Notes under the pieces: generated by a model
Databases searched by the model: none
What the model was told of the DNA's origin: nothing
Seen by the model: only the letters and a program-made list of their open reading frames with translations
DNA from: Quadrisphaera sp. RL12-1S
Lineage (GTDB): Bacteria > Actinomycetota > Actinomycetes > Actinomycetales > Quadrisphaeraceae
Direction of reading: 5' to 3'
Length of the DNA: 64,000 nucleotides
Assembly: GCF_014270065.1 (NCBI RefSeq)
Contig: NZ_JACNME010000004.1
Location: 248,001-312,000, forward strand
Shown here: one piece after another, positions 1-9,894 of the stretch
Layout: each line of letters starts with the position of its first letter
Numbering within the stretch: position 1 is the first letter of the stretch
Made by a program: the position numbers and the translations under genes

Positions 1-177
1 GCGGACGCGGACCACGCCAACCAGAAGCTCACGGTGGCGGTGTCGGCGGGGTCGGGTTCCGGCGCCTACGCGGGGAGGGCGTCCATGCAGACGTCGTTCG
101 TGGCGCGCAACAGCTCGATGTCGTCTGCCAGCAACACGCCGGGCACCTCCGTGTGCCCGCAGGCGACACGACCGTGA
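1..177 (+). CDS. C-terminal end of a type IV pilus minor pilin-like protein (partial)
   Basis: Frame 1 is open from the window edge to a TGA at 175-177, giving 58 residues rich in Ser, Ala and Gly with one late Cys. The stop overlaps the GTG of the next pilus gene in a GTGA junction, so the two are probably translated together. A segment reading MQTSFVARN resembles the last strand of PulJ/PilW-type pseudopilins. That resemblance and the pilus neighbours are the only basis for the call. The N-terminal prepilin helix lies outside the window, so the identity is tentative. Confidence 0.5.
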   Translation, partial: ADADHANQKLTVAVSAGSGSGAYAGRASMQTSFVARNSSMSSASNTPGTSVCPQATRP

Positions 178-1859
178 CCCGCCGACCGACTCGAGGGGTG
201 CGCATGTTCCGCTCCGCTGTGCGACACCTGCGAGCCCGCGCCGCGACGGGGGTGTCCGGTGGTCCCGACGGTCCCGACGCCGGCGCGGCCCTGCTCACGG
301 TCGTCCTGCTGATGTTCGTCGTCATGGCGCTCGCCACGCTGGTCCTCGGAGCCGTGGTCAGCCAGGTCGGCCCGACGCAGGCCACCCAGCAGAGCACCCA
401 GGTGGTCTTCGCCGCGGAGACCGGCCTGCAGACCACGCTCTCCCAGCTGCGCACGAGCACGGGCACCACCGGAGCGGGGCAGCTCAGCGCCCTGCCGTGC
501 TCGGTCTCGGACAGCGTGCCCAGCAGCACCGGTGCGCTGTCCTTCACCGCGCGGGTCACGTACTTCACCCAGGACCCGTCCGGCAAGGACGCCACCTGGC
601 TGAAGGCCAACCGCATCCCGCCGTGCACCGGGGAGGCGACCGGTCCCACCGCCGCCGGTGCCGCCATGACGACGCAGCCCGCCTTCGCCCTGCTGAGCGT
701 CACCGGGACCGACAGCGGCAGCGGGGCCCGGGTGCACTCCCGCTCGCTGCTGGCCCAGTACGCGTTCAGCGTCAGCAACCGCAACATCCCCGGCGGCGTG
801 CTCTTCACCGCGACCAACCAGGCGTGCCTGCAGGCCACCTCCGACACCGCCGGATCGACGATCACCTACGCACCGGGCACCGGCTGCTCCGCCGACACAC
901 CCACCCAGCGCTGGGTCTACGACACCGGCTACCATCTGGCGCTCGCGTCCACCATCACCACCACGACGACGACGGCGCAGAACGGCACGCAGACCACCAC
1001 CACGAGCGCCCTGTGCATCACCCAGCCGGACCTGAGCGCGACTGACCGCACGGTGACCCTGCAGGCCTGCACCCTGGACTCGCGCAACCCGATGCAGCTG
1101 TGGAGCTACGAGGGCGGGGGCCACTTCCGAGGGCAGAACGCGGACAACACCAACTACGGGAGCAACTGCCTCTACGCCGGCCACACCTACCTGGCGGGTG
1201 GCGACGTGCTCCAGGCCGGCGGCGACAGCACCTGCTCGTCGTCGACGCAGGACTGGGGCTCCTTCAGCCCCGAGGCGCGGGTGGGCGCCGGTGCGGCGTC
1301 GATGCAGACGTCGCAGATCGTCAACTACAAGCAGTTCGGGCGCTGCGCCGACGTCACCAACCAGAACTCCGGCTACAGCTACATGATCCTCTACCCGTGC
1401 AAGCAGGACCCCAGCGGCGGGACCAAGCTCAACTGGAACCACCGCTGGTACTACGGCGCCGAGAGCGGCACCGCCAACGAGCCGAGCGGTGCTGACGGCA
1501 TGTCCACGCGGATCCGCATCCGCGTGAACAACGACCCGAACCAGACGCTGTGCCTCACCACGCCCTCGGCGGCGGCGACCCCCGCGTACGTGGTCTTCCG
1601 CACCTGCGACAACACGGCCTCCCAGCAGTACACGCGCTTCTACACCACCGGCAGCTACGCCAGCAGCTACACGTTCGTCACCTCGGACGGCCGCTGCCTC
1701 GGCATCGGCCCCCAGCAGCAGCCCGGCGGTGGCGGCGTGTACTGGTCGACGATCATCGCCGACACCTGCTCCGGCGGCCCCGACCAGAAGTGGAACGCCC
1801 CGCCCACGGCGCTCGACTCCAGCGTGACCCGCCAGCTCGAGACCTCCACCGGGTCGTGA
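174..1859 (+). CDS. PilX-like minor pilin carrying a C-terminal ricin-type (QxW) lectin region
   Basis: A 561-residue surface protein. Residues about 37-62 form one hydrophobic helix after a short basic leader (motif DAGAALL), as in PilX_N-type atypical prepilins; no classical GFTLIE motif is present. From about residue 190 to the end there are repeated Cys-containing blocks, each closing with a QxW-like motif (TQRWVYD, MQLWSYE, TQDWGSF, NHRWYYG, DQKWNAP). This pattern is typical of ricin B beta-trefoil repeats, enough for about two trefoils. I infer a pilus-tip or pilus-associated carbohydrate-binding adhesin. The GTG at 174 is chosen because it overlaps the upstream stop; GTG 153 is an alternative. 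The prepilin peptidase gene follows 4 bases after the stop. Confidence 0.75.
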   Translation: MTRRPTRGVRMFRSAVRHLRARAATGVSGGPDGPDAGAALLTVVLLMFVVMALATLVLGAVVSQVGPTQATQQSTQVVFAAETGLQTTLSQLRTSTGTTGAGQLSALPCSVSDSVPSSTGALSFTARVTYFTQDPSGKDATWLKANRIPPCTGEATGPTAAGAAMTTQPAFALLSVTGTDSGSGARVHSRSLLAQYAFSVSNRNIPGGVLFTATNQACLQATSDTAGSTITYAPGTGCSADTPTQRWVYDTGYHLALASTITTTTTTAQNGTQTTTTSALCITQPDLSATDRTVTLQACTLDSRNPMQLWSYEGGGHFRGQNADNTNYGSNCLYAGHTYLAGGDVLQAGGDSTCSSSTQDWGSFSPEARVGAGAASMQTSQIVNYKQFGRCADVTNQNSGYSYMILYPCKQDPSGGTKLNWNHRWYYGAESGTANEPSGADGMSTRIRIRVNNDPNQTLCLTTPSAAATPAYVVFRTCDNTASQQYTRFYTTGSYASSYTFVTSDGRCLGIGPQQQPGGGGVYWSTIIADTCSGGPDQKWNAPPTALDSSVTRQLETSTGS

Positions 1860-1863
1860 CGGC

Positions 1864-2688
1864 GTGAGCGCGCTCCTGAGCGCCCCGGTGGACGTCTTCG
1901 CCGCGCTCGCGGCGGGGCTGGTCGGGCTGGCCGTCGGCTCCTTCCTCAACGTGGTGGTCTGGCGGGTGCCGCGCGGCCTGTCGGTGGTGCGGCCCGCCAG
2001 CGCCTGCCCCTCCTGCAGCACCCCCATCAGCGCCCGCGACAACGTGCCGGTGCTGTCGTGGCTGCTGCTGCGCGGCCGCTGCCGCAGCTGCGCCGCGCGC
2101 ATCAGCGCCCGGTACCCGCTGGTGGAGCTGGCCACCGCCGCCCTCTTCGCCCTCACCACTACCTGGGCGGTGCGCCAGGACCAGCTCGCCGTGCTGCCGG
2201 CGCTGCTCTACCTCGTCGCCATCGGCGTCGCCCTGGCGCTCATCGACCTCGACGTGCGCCGCCTCCCCGACGCCATCGTGCTGCCGTCCTACCCGGTGGT
2301 CGGAGCGCTGCTGGGGCTGGCCGCGCTGGTCGAGCACGACGGCGGGGCGTTCGTCCGCGCACTCGTCGGCGGCGCCGCGCTGTGGCTGCTCTACTTCGCG
2401 CTCTGCGTGGCCCGGCCGGGAGGCATGGGCTTCGGCGACGTCAAGCTGGCGGGCGTGCTGGGCGCCTACCTCGGCTACGCCGGCTGGTCGGCCCTGCTGG
2501 TCGGGGCCTTCGCGGCCTTCGTGCTCGGCGGGGTCGTGGGCGTGGCCCTGCTCGCCTCCCGCCGCGGTGGACGGCGCAGCGCCCTGCCCTTCGGGCCCTT
2601 CATGCTGACCGGGGCGGGCCTCGGCATCGCGGCCGGGGCGTCGCTCGCCCACTGGTACCTGCAGGTCAGCGGCATCGTCGCCGCCTGA
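1864..2688 (+). CDS. pilD: Prepilin peptidase / N-methyltransferase (A24 family)
   Basis: This integral membrane aspartic protease cleaves the leader of type IV prepilins and, in the bifunctional form, N-methylates the new N terminus. The 274 residues contain the N-terminal domain with two CxxC pairs (C48/C51 and C73/C76), which bind zinc in bifunctional enzymes. The two catalytic aspartates lie in ALIDLDVRRLPD (D128) and GMGFGDVK (D192). About seven to eight hydrophobic segments are present, and the length is normal for the family. It follows the lectin pilin by 4 bases and precedes the pilM group, so it serves this pilus. All catalytic positions are intact. Confidence 0.93.
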   Translation: MSALLSAPVDVFAALAAGLVGLAVGSFLNVVVWRVPRGLSVVRPASACPSCSTPISARDNVPVLSWLLLRGRCRSCAARISARYPLVELATAALFALTTTWAVRQDQLAVLPALLYLVAIGVALALIDLDVRRLPDAIVLPSYPVVGALLGLAALVEHDGGAFVRALVGGAALWLLYFALCVARPGGMGFGDVKLAGVLGAYLGYAGWSALLVGAFAAFVLGGVVGVALLASRRGGRRSALPFGPFMLTGAGLGIAAGASLAHWYLQVSGIVAA

Positions 2689-2703
2689 AGACCGCCCGAA
2701 GCG

Positions 2704-2731
2704 CTCAAGTGCCGCCACCAGAGGCCGATAG
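2704..2731 (+). promoter_or_regulatory. Candidate sigma-28 (FliA/WhiG) class promoter for pilMNO
   Basis: CTCAA (2704-2708) is followed after exactly 15 bases by GCCGATAG (2724-2731). The FliA/WhiG consensus in actinomycetes is approximately CTCAA/TAAA, 15-16 bases, GCCGATAA. The site sits in the 96-base gap before pilM, about 54 bases from its GTG. Its placement and near-consensus fit are direct observations. Use by a sigma-28 factor is inference, because no such sigma gene lies in the window. Confidence 0.55.
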
Positions 2732-2784
2732 CAGGGAAGAGCGCCGAAGGATCGGCGCCGCTGTGCTGACCAGGGAGGGCTGAC

Positions 2785-3813
2785 GTGGCACGACGCACGT
2801 CGATCGGGCTCGACATCGGCTCCGGAGCCGTGCGGGCCGCCGAGCTCTCCTTCGGGGCCGGGGGAGCGGTGCTGGAGCGCTGCGCCCACGCACCGCTGCC
2901 GGACGGCGCGGTCCGCGACGGTGAGGTGGTCGACGCCCCCGCGGTCTCGGCCGCCATCGCCGAGCTGTGGCGCCGCGGCCGCTTCAGCCACCGCCACGTG
3001 ACCGTCGGCATCGCCAACCAGCGCGTGGTCGTCCGCGAGATCGAAGTGCCCAAGATGCCGGCGGCCGACCTCAAGAAGGCGCTGCCGTTCCAGGTCCAGG
3101 ACGTGCTGCCGATGTCCGTCGACGACGCGATCATGGACTTCCACCCCCTCGAGGAGCGCACCACCGGCTCCAGCGCGGTGGTGCGCGGCCTGCTCGTGGC
3201 GGCCTGGCGCGACACCATCGCCACCCTCGTGGAGGCCGTGGAGGGCGCCAAGCTGGTCCCCGAGGTGGTGGACCTCACCGCCTTCGCCGTGCTCCGCGCC
3301 GTCGGCTCGGGCGTCGCCTCCGCCTCCACCGAGGCGCTCGTCGACGTCGGCTCCACCATCACCCAGGTCGTCGTCCACTCCGGCGGCGCCCCGCACTTCG
3401 TCCGCATCCTCATGGCCGGCGGTGACGACATCACCGCGGCGGTCGCCGAGCGCAGCGGCGTCTCGCTGCTGGAGGCCGAGGACCTCAAGCGCCAGGTGGA
3501 GGCCCTCGACGAGGCCGCGCTGGCCACGCCCGCCGGCCAGGCCGTGCACCAGGCGGTGCAGGGCTTCCTCGAGGAGGTGCGCAGCACCGTGGACTACGCA
3601 GCGGCCACCAGCGGCCACCGCGCAGAGCGCGTGGTGCTCACCGGCGGGGGAGCGCGCCAGGCGGGCCTGGACGCCCAGCTCGCCGCCATGACGGGGCTGC
3701 CGGTGGAGGTCGGCACCCTCGAGCACCGCCTGCGCCGCGGGCGGCACCTCGGCGCCGTCCACCCCGACAGCGCCACCATGGCCGTCGGCCTCGCCCTCGG
3801 AGCGACCGCGTGA
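2785..3813 (+). CDS. pilM: Type IV pilus inner-membrane assembly protein PilM
   Basis: PilM is an actin-fold cytoplasmic ATPase-like protein that binds the N-terminal tail of PilN and links the alignment subcomplex to the motors. The 342 residues begin with the phosphate-1 loop typical of the family (SIGLDIGSGAVRAAE) and later show VDVGSTITQVVV and VVLTGGGARQAG, the other nucleotide-binding loops. The GTG at 2785 is preceded by a strong AGGGAGGG Shine-Dalgarno. It heads a pilM-pilN-pilO-pilP-like operon; pilN overlaps its stop by 4 bases. Length and motifs are standard, and the candidate sigma-28 promoter lies upstream. Confidence 0.92.
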   Translation: MARRTSIGLDIGSGAVRAAELSFGAGGAVLERCAHAPLPDGAVRDGEVVDAPAVSAAIAELWRRGRFSHRHVTVGIANQRVVVREIEVPKMPAADLKKALPFQVQDVLPMSVDDAIMDFHPLEERTTGSSAVVRGLLVAAWRDTIATLVEAVEGAKLVPEVVDLTAFAVLRAVGSGVASASTEALVDVGSTITQVVVHSGGAPHFVRILMAGGDDITAAVAERSGVSLLEAEDLKRQVEALDEAALATPAGQAVHQAVQGFLEEVRSTVDYAAATSGHRAERVVLTGGGARQAGLDAQLAAMTGLPVEVGTLEHRLRRGRHLGAVHPDSATMAVGLALGATA

Positions 3814-4568
3814 GCACGCTCATCGGCGCCCGCCGCTCCAGCGACCGCACGCCCGCCGGTGCGCCCACCGCAACGACCACCGGCGCGCCCGCCGGCACGC
3901 CCCAGGCCGGCGGCGGCGTCCCGTGGGCCGCGCCGCGCGTCAACCTGCTGCCCCCCGAGGTCGCCGGCCGCCGCGCCGTCCGCGCGGTGCAGCGCCGCAC
4001 GGGCCTGGCCGCGGTCGGCGTCGTCGTCCTCATCGGTGCGGTGTGGGGCGTCGGCCACGCCCAGGCAGCGGCCCAGGCCGAGCGCCTGGACGCCGCGAAC
4101 GCGCAGGTCGCGGCGCTGCAGGCGCAGCAGCTGAAGTACGCCGAGGCGCCGCAGACCGAGAAGCGCGTGCAGGCGGCCGAGGTGGCCCGCGCCACCGCGA
4201 TGGCCCAGGACGTGCGCTGGTACGCCTTTGTCGACTCCCTCACCCGGGCCATGCCCGCCACCACGTGGCTGGTCTCGGTGGACACCACCCTCAGCGACGG
4301 CGCCTCGGCTGCCACCGCCACCACGGCCGCGGCCGCCGCCGCAGGTCCGGCCCCGGTGGGCCAGGTGACCATCTCGGCGCGCACCACCTCCTACGACGAC
4401 GTGGCGGCCTACCTCGACGCCCTCGCCGCGGTGCCCGGCGTCAGCGGCGCCTTCCTCACCACCTCCTCGCTGGACGTGGGCCAGAGCCCGGCGGTGGTGA
4501 CGTTCGCGGTCACCGCGACCGTCACCGACACGGCGCTGACGCACCGCTTCGACCAGAAGGCGAGCTGA
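3810..4568 (+). CDS. pilN: Type IV pilus inner-membrane protein PilN
   Basis: A bitopic membrane protein that pairs with PilO in the periplasmic-side alignment complex. The 252 residues have a Pro/Ala/Thr-rich cytoplasmic start, then RVNLLPPEV (about residues 44-52), the conserved PilN motif bound by PilM. One transmembrane helix follows (about 70-88), then an Ala/Gln-rich coiled coil and a ferredoxin-like C-terminal domain. The start GTG overlaps the pilM stop as GTGA. The cytoplasmic linker before the INLLP-like motif is longer than in proteobacterial PilN, as is common in actinobacteria. Confidence 0.88.
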   Translation: MSTLIGARRSSDRTPAGAPTATTTGAPAGTPQAGGGVPWAAPRVNLLPPEVAGRRAVRAVQRRTGLAAVGVVVLIGAVWGVGHAQAAAQAERLDAANAQVAALQAQQLKYAEAPQTEKRVQAAEVARATAMAQDVRWYAFVDSLTRAMPATTWLVSVDTTLSDGASAATATTAAAAAAGPAPVGQVTISARTTSYDDVAAYLDALAAVPGVSGAFLTTSSLDVGQSPAVVTFAVTATVTDTALTHRFDQKAS

Positions 4569-4569
4569 C

Positions 4570-5448
4570 ATGGCCCTCTCCACGTCCGCGCTGAGCGCTC
4601 CCCGCCCGCCGGCGGCCGTGCCCCGCACCGGCCCGTGGGCCGCCGGCGGCGCCGGAGCGCTCGCGCTGGTCCTCGTGGCCGGCTGGTTCCTGGTGGTCTC
4701 CCCGCAGCGGTCCTCCATGGCCGAGACCGAGGACTCCATCACCCAGGCCCAGAGCAGCGTCACCACGCTCAGCGCCCGCGTGGCGCAGCTCAAGCAGCAG
4801 TACGCCTCGCTGCCGGAGCTGCAGGCGCAGCTCGCGTCGCTGCAGGCGCAGCTGCCCGGGGACCCGGCCCTGCCCGACCTCGTCCGCGCGCTGCGCGCCG
4901 CCGCCGCGAGCGCCGGGGCCGAGCTGACGGGCCTCACCCCGTCCGCGCCGACGGTGCTGGGCGCCGACAGCGCCGCCGCGGCCGCCCCCGCTCCCGCCGC
5001 CGCCGCGACCGGCACGGCCACCGACAGCCCCACTGCCGCCGCGACCGCCGGCACCGCGACCACCACCACCACCACGACGACGACGACGACGACCGGCGCG
5101 GCGGGCGCCGCCAGCGCGCAGGGGCTGCTGCGGATCCCGGTGACCGTCACGGCCACCGGCAGCTACGCGGCCCTGCAGGGCTTCCTGGCCGCGGTGCAGC
5201 AGCAGCAGCGGCTGCTGCTCGTGTCCGGCACCGGCTTCGCACCCGGAGGTGGGGCGACGGGTTCCGACCTGACGCTGACCATCACCGGCGACGTGTTCGT
5301 GCTGCCGTCCGCCGGCGCGACGACGGCGACGGCTGCCACCGCCGCCACGGCGGCCGCCACGGCCGCGAGTCCCACCGGGTCGCCCACCGGGCTGGCCACC
5401 GCAGCGGCCACCGCCGCCGCGACCACCGCCCCCACCAGCGCCGGCTGA
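4570..5448 (+). CDS. pilO: Type IV pilus protein PilO
   Basis: PilN's partner in the alignment complex. The 292 residues comprise a short cytoplasmic segment, one transmembrane helix (about 25-45), a Gln/Leu-rich coiled coil (about 55-100) and a C-terminal globular domain. A low-complexity insert of Ala and Thr, encoded by an ACC/ACG run at about 5057-5094, splits the globular part. A second Ala/Thr-rich tail ends the protein. The ATG at 4570 lies one base after the pilN stop. Fold and position fit PilO; sequence identity to model PilO proteins is expected to be low. Confidence 0.82.
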   Translation: MALSTSALSAPRPPAAVPRTGPWAAGGAGALALVLVAGWFLVVSPQRSSMAETEDSITQAQSSVTTLSARVAQLKQQYASLPELQAQLASLQAQLPGDPALPDLVRALRAAAASAGAELTGLTPSAPTVLGADSAAAAAPAPAAAATGTATDSPTAAATAGTATTTTTTTTTTTTGAAGAASAQGLLRIPVTVTATGSYAALQGFLAAVQQQQRLLLVSGTGFAPGGGATGSDLTLTITGDVFVLPSAGATTATAATAATAAATAASPTGSPTGLATAAATAAATTAPTSAG

Positions 5449-5471
5449 CCGGACCGAGGAGAGGAGCAGCG

Positions 5472-6692
5472 ATGCACGACGACCACGACGCCGCGCCCCT
5501 GACGGGCGGCCCGCGGCCCGCGCCCAGCCCCTTCGGCGCCCTCCCCGAGCCGGCGCCCTCGCCCTTCGGCAGCCCGTTCGGCGGTGCCCCCTCGGGCAGC
5601 CCCTTCGGCGGCGGGACCCCGGCGCTCCTCGCCGACGACGCGAGCGAGGACGCCCTCGCCGACGACGACCTCGTGAGCGCCGTCTTCGCCACCACCGCCC
5701 CCTTCGCGGCTGCGGCTGCGGCTGCGGCGCCCGCGCCCGTGGCGCCGTTCGGCACCTCACCGGCCGCGCCCGTCCCGGGCGGCCCCGCGGGCACCTCGAC
5801 CGCGCCCGGCCTCAGCGCCGCCACCCTCTTCGGGGCCCCCTCCGCAGCGGCCTCGGCGGTGCCGGGCGTGCCCAGCCCGCGCGCCGCCGCCGACGGCGTG
5901 GTCGCCGCGCGGACCACCCCGGGTGCCGCCCGTGAGCGCCGACCCGTCAACCCGCTGCTGGCCGTGGCCGTCGGCGGCGCGGCGGTGCTGGCCGGGGGCC
6001 TGGTCGCCCTCACCCTGCTCGGCGGCAGCGGCGACGACGTCGCCACGGGCACCGTCGTGGTGCCCGGTCGCCCGAGCGCCACGGCGTCCGCCTCGCCGAC
6101 CGCCACCGCCGGGACCTCCGGTCCGGCTGCCGGCGTCTTCGCGCCCAACGCGCGGGACCCGTTCCTGCCCCTGGTCGGGGCGCCCGCGGGCGGCTCGCCG
6201 TCCAGCACCGCCTCCGCCGTCCCCACCGCTGCCGCGACGCTCCCCGCCACCGGCGGGACCACCGGCGGGACCACCGGCGGGACGACGACGGGCGGCGGCA
6301 CCACGACCGGCGGGACGACGACGGGCGGCGGGACCACCGGCGGCGCGGGCACCACGGCCGGCGGGTCGGGCGGCACCGCCACGCAGCTCACCAAGGCCCA
6401 GGTCTGCACCGCCGTCACGGACCCGATGAACCAGGTCGAGCAGCTGCTCACCGCCAGCTCGACCGGGGCCTCCGGCGCCGTGGACGCCGGCCTCGCGCTG
6501 CGCAACCCCGTCGCCGTGCTGCGCACCGCGGTGTCGCTGACCAGCGACTCCCGGCTCGCTGGGCGCCTGGACATCGCGGCCAGCACGGCCGAGGCGCTGC
6601 GCGCCCAGCTCATCGCCGGCACCGCCGCGACCGCCGGCCAGGTGGCCACCCAGGTCTCGCGGGACGCCGACGTGCGCAGCGCCTGCGCCTGA
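5472..6692 (+). CDS. PilP-like pilus accessory protein with a Pro/Gly-rich tail before one transmembrane helix
   Basis: 406 residues, ATG preceded by GAGGAG. Order: a disordered N terminus with repeated SPFG blocks (about 17-50); Ala/Pro-rich linker; one transmembrane helix (about 160-180, [18 protein letters not shown]); Thr/Ser linker; the motif ARDPFLPLV (about 233-241); Gly/Thr repeats (about 258-300, encoded at 6250-6370); and an Ala-rich helical end with two Cys. The RDPF motif is the signature of PilP/GspC-like proteins that bind PilN/PilO. With its place directly after pilO, this suggests a PilP functional counterpart. The topology differs from lipoprotein PilP, so the name is withheld. 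Confidence 0.6.
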   Translation: MHDDHDAAPLTGGPRPAPSPFGALPEPAPSPFGSPFGGAPSGSPFGGGTPALLADDASEDALADDDLVSAVFATTAPFAAAAAAAAPAPVAPFGTSPAAPVPGGPAGTSTAPGLSAATLFGAPSAAASAVPGVPSPRAAADGVVAARTTPGAARERRPVNPLLAVAVGGAAVLAGGLVALTLLGGSGDDVATGTVVVPGRPSATASASPTATAGTSGPAAGVFAPNARDPFLPLVGAPAGGSPSSTASAVPTAAATLPATGGTTGGTTGGTTTGGGTTTGGTTTGGGTTGGAGTTAGGSGGTATQLTKAQVCTAVTDPMNQVEQLLTASSTGASGAVDAGLALRNPVAVLRTAVSLTSDSRLAGRLDIAASTAEALRAQLIAGTAATAGQVATQVSRDADVRSACA

Positions 6693-6740
6693 CACCGGGC
6701 GCGGGCGTCGGCGGGTCGTCGTCGTCCTCGGGGTCCGTGG

Positions 6741-6746
6741 GAGGAT
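6741..6746 (+). promoter_or_regulatory. Candidate -10 hexamer for leaderless aroC
   Basis: GAGGAT ends 7 bases before the GTG of aroC, so transcription would start at or next to the start codon. No Shine-Dalgarno is visible in the short gap. The hexamer matches TANNNT only in part, so this is a supported guess. Confidence 0.35.
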
Positions 6747-6753
6747 CAGCCAC

Positions 6754-8010
6754 GTGCTGCGCTGGCTGACCGCGGGGGAGTCCCACGGCCCCGCCCTGGT
6801 CGGGGTGCTCGAGGGCCTGCCCTCGGGCGTCTCCGTCACCACCGACGTCCTCGTCGCCGCCCTCGCGCGGCGCCGCCTCGGCTACGGCCGCGGCGCGCGG
6901 ATGAGCTTCGAGCAGGACGAGGTCACCGTGCTCGGCGGCCTGCGCCACGGGGTGACCCAGGGCGGCCCGTTCGCCGTGACCATCGGCAACACCGAGTGGC
7001 CCAAGTGGTCCACGGTCATGTCCGCGGACCCCGTGGACCCGTCGCTGCTCAAGACCACGGGCCGCAACGCCGCGCTGACCCGGCCGCGGCCGGGCCACGC
7101 GGACCTCGTGGGCATGCAGAAGCACGGCTTCGACGAGGCCCGCCCGGTGCTCGAGCGGGCCAGCGCCCGCGAGACCGCCACCCGCGTGGCCCTCGGCGCC
7201 GTCGCCGCCGCCTTCCTCGAGCAGGCCGCCGGCATCCGGCTGGTCTCCCACACCGTCTCCCTGGGCCCGGTCGCCGTGCCCGAGGACGCGTGGCTCGAGG
7301 TGGGGCTGCCCCACCCCGACGACGTCGCCGCCCTCGACGCCGACCCGCTGCGCTGCCACCACCCGGCCACGAGCGCCCGCATGGTCGAGGAGGTCGACGC
7401 CTGCCACAAGGAGGGCGACACCCTCGGCGGCGTGGTGGAGGTGCTCGCCTACGGGCTGCCGCCGGGGCTGGGCAGCCACACCCACTGGGACCGTCGCATC
7501 GACGGCCGCCTCGCGCAGGCCCTCATGGGCATCCAGGCCATCAAGGGCGTGGAGGTGGGCGACGGCTTCGAGACCGCCCGCCGCCGCGGCTCGGCCGCCC
7601 ACGACGAGATCGAGAAGGGCCCCGACGGCGTGATCCGCCGCCGCACCGGGCGCGCTGGCGGCACCGAGGGCGGCATGACCACGGGCGAGGTGCTGCGCGT
7701 GCGCGCCGCCATGAAGCCCATCGCCACCGTCCCGCGGGCCCTGGCCACCGTGGACGTCGCCACCGGCGAGGCCACCCAGGCCCACCACCAGCGCTCCGAC
7801 GTCTGCGCCGTCCCCGCCTCGGGCGTGGTGGCGGAGGCGATGGTGGCGCTGGTCCTGGCCGACGCGCTGCTGGAGAAGTTCGGCGGTGACTCGGTGCCCG
7901 AGACCGCCCGCAACGTGCGCGCCTACCTCGACGCCATCCCCGAGCTGCTGCGCACCCGCGTCGACGGCGCTGACGGCGCCGACGGGGCGGACAGCGCGCC
8001 GGACGCCTGA
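6754..8010 (+). CDS. aroC: Chorismate synthase
   Basis: Last step of the shikimate pathway: converts EPSP to chorismate using reduced FMN, in the cytoplasm. 418 residues, normal for actinobacteria. The N terminus has the family signature around [10 protein letters not shown] (about 8-17) with its catalytic His. Further conserved elements are [16 protein letters not shown] (about 103-118) and the late RSDVCAVPA segment (about 349-357). The C terminus has a short repeated DGAD tail (about 403-414) beyond the conserved domain. It starts the aroC-aroK-aroB cluster; aroK begins 2 bases after its stop. Confidence 0.97.
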   Translation: MLRWLTAGESHGPALVGVLEGLPSGVSVTTDVLVAALARRRLGYGRGARMSFEQDEVTVLGGLRHGVTQGGPFAVTIGNTEWPKWSTVMSADPVDPSLLKTTGRNAALTRPRPGHADLVGMQKHGFDEARPVLERASARETATRVALGAVAAAFLEQAAGIRLVSHTVSLGPVAVPEDAWLEVGLPHPDDVAALDADPLRCHHPATSARMVEEVDACHKEGDTLGGVVEVLAYGLPPGLGSHTHWDRRIDGRLAQALMGIQAIKGVEVGDGFETARRRGSAAHDEIEKGPDGVIRRRTGRAGGTEGGMTTGEVLRVRAAMKPIATVPRALATVDVATGEATQAHHQRSDVCAVPASGVVAEAMVALVLADALLEKFGGDSVPETARNVRAYLDAIPELLRTRVDGADGADGADSAPDA

Positions 8011-8012
8011 GC

Positions 8013-8525
8013 GTGGCCCCCCGGGTCGTGCTCGTCGGCCCCATGGGGTCCGGCAAGTCCGCGGTCGGAGCGCTGCTCGCGGCCGACCTCGGCGTGCTCC
8101 TGCGCGACACGGACGCGGATGTCGAGGCCGTCGCGGGGCGGCCCGTGGCGGCGGTGTTCGCCGAGGACGGCGAGCCGGCGTTCCGCGCCCTGGAGCGCGC
8201 GGCCGTGGTGGACGCCCTGCGCGAGCACACCGGCGTCGTGTCGCTGGGCGGTGGGTCCGTCCTGGACGACGACACCCGCGCCGACCTCGTGGCGCTGCGC
8301 TCGCCGGTGGTGCTGCTCACGGCCACCTGGGAGCACGTGCGCGACCGGCTCGGCGACACCAGCACCCGCCCGGTGCTCGCCGGCGGTGCCGAGACCCGCT
8401 GGCGCGAGGTGATGGCCGCCCGGGAGAGGCACTACGCCGAGGTGGCCGACCACGTGGTCCCCACCGACGGACGCTCGGCGCGCGCGGTGGCCGACGTCGT
8501 CCTGCGCCTGCTCGCCAGCACCTGA
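8013..8525 (+). CDS. aroK: Shikimate kinase
   Basis: Phosphorylates shikimate at O3 with ATP. 170 residues, the usual length. The P-loop is GPMGSGKS (about 9-16). The shikimate-binding aspartate is in RDTDADVE (about 32-39), the GGG shikimate loop is in SLGGGSV (about 79-85), and the lid arginine is in TRPVLAGG (about 116-123). It is separated from aroC by two bases and so co-transcribed. A 194-base gap with repeats and its own promoter separates it from aroB. Confidence 0.96.
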   Translation: MAPRVVLVGPMGSGKSAVGALLAADLGVLLRDTDADVEAVAGRPVAAVFAEDGEPAFRALERAAVVDALREHTGVVSLGGGSVLDDDTRADLVALRSPVVLLTATWEHVRDRLGDTSTRPVLAGGAETRWREVMAARERHYAEVADHVVPTDGRSARAVADVVLRLLAST

Positions 8526-8544
8526 GGCGGTGGACCGCGGCTGC

Positions 8545-9847
<1,303 letters not shown>

Positions 9848-9880
9848 TCGCCGGTGACCGGGGCACCGCCGCGGTCCCGG

Positions 9881-9886
9881 TAACAT
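9881..9886 (+). promoter_or_regulatory. -10 hexamer for leaderless efp
   Basis: TAACAT is a good TANNNT -10 and ends 8 bases before the GTG of efp. No Shine-Dalgarno lies between them, so a leaderless mRNA is likely. Confidence 0.55.
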
Positions 9887-9894
9887 GGCTCCAC

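Noticed and set aside
1753-3762. Long minus-strand open frame across pilD and pilM
   Set aside because: Shadow of the real plus-strand genes; low-complexity His/Arg/Ala/Gly product without motifs.
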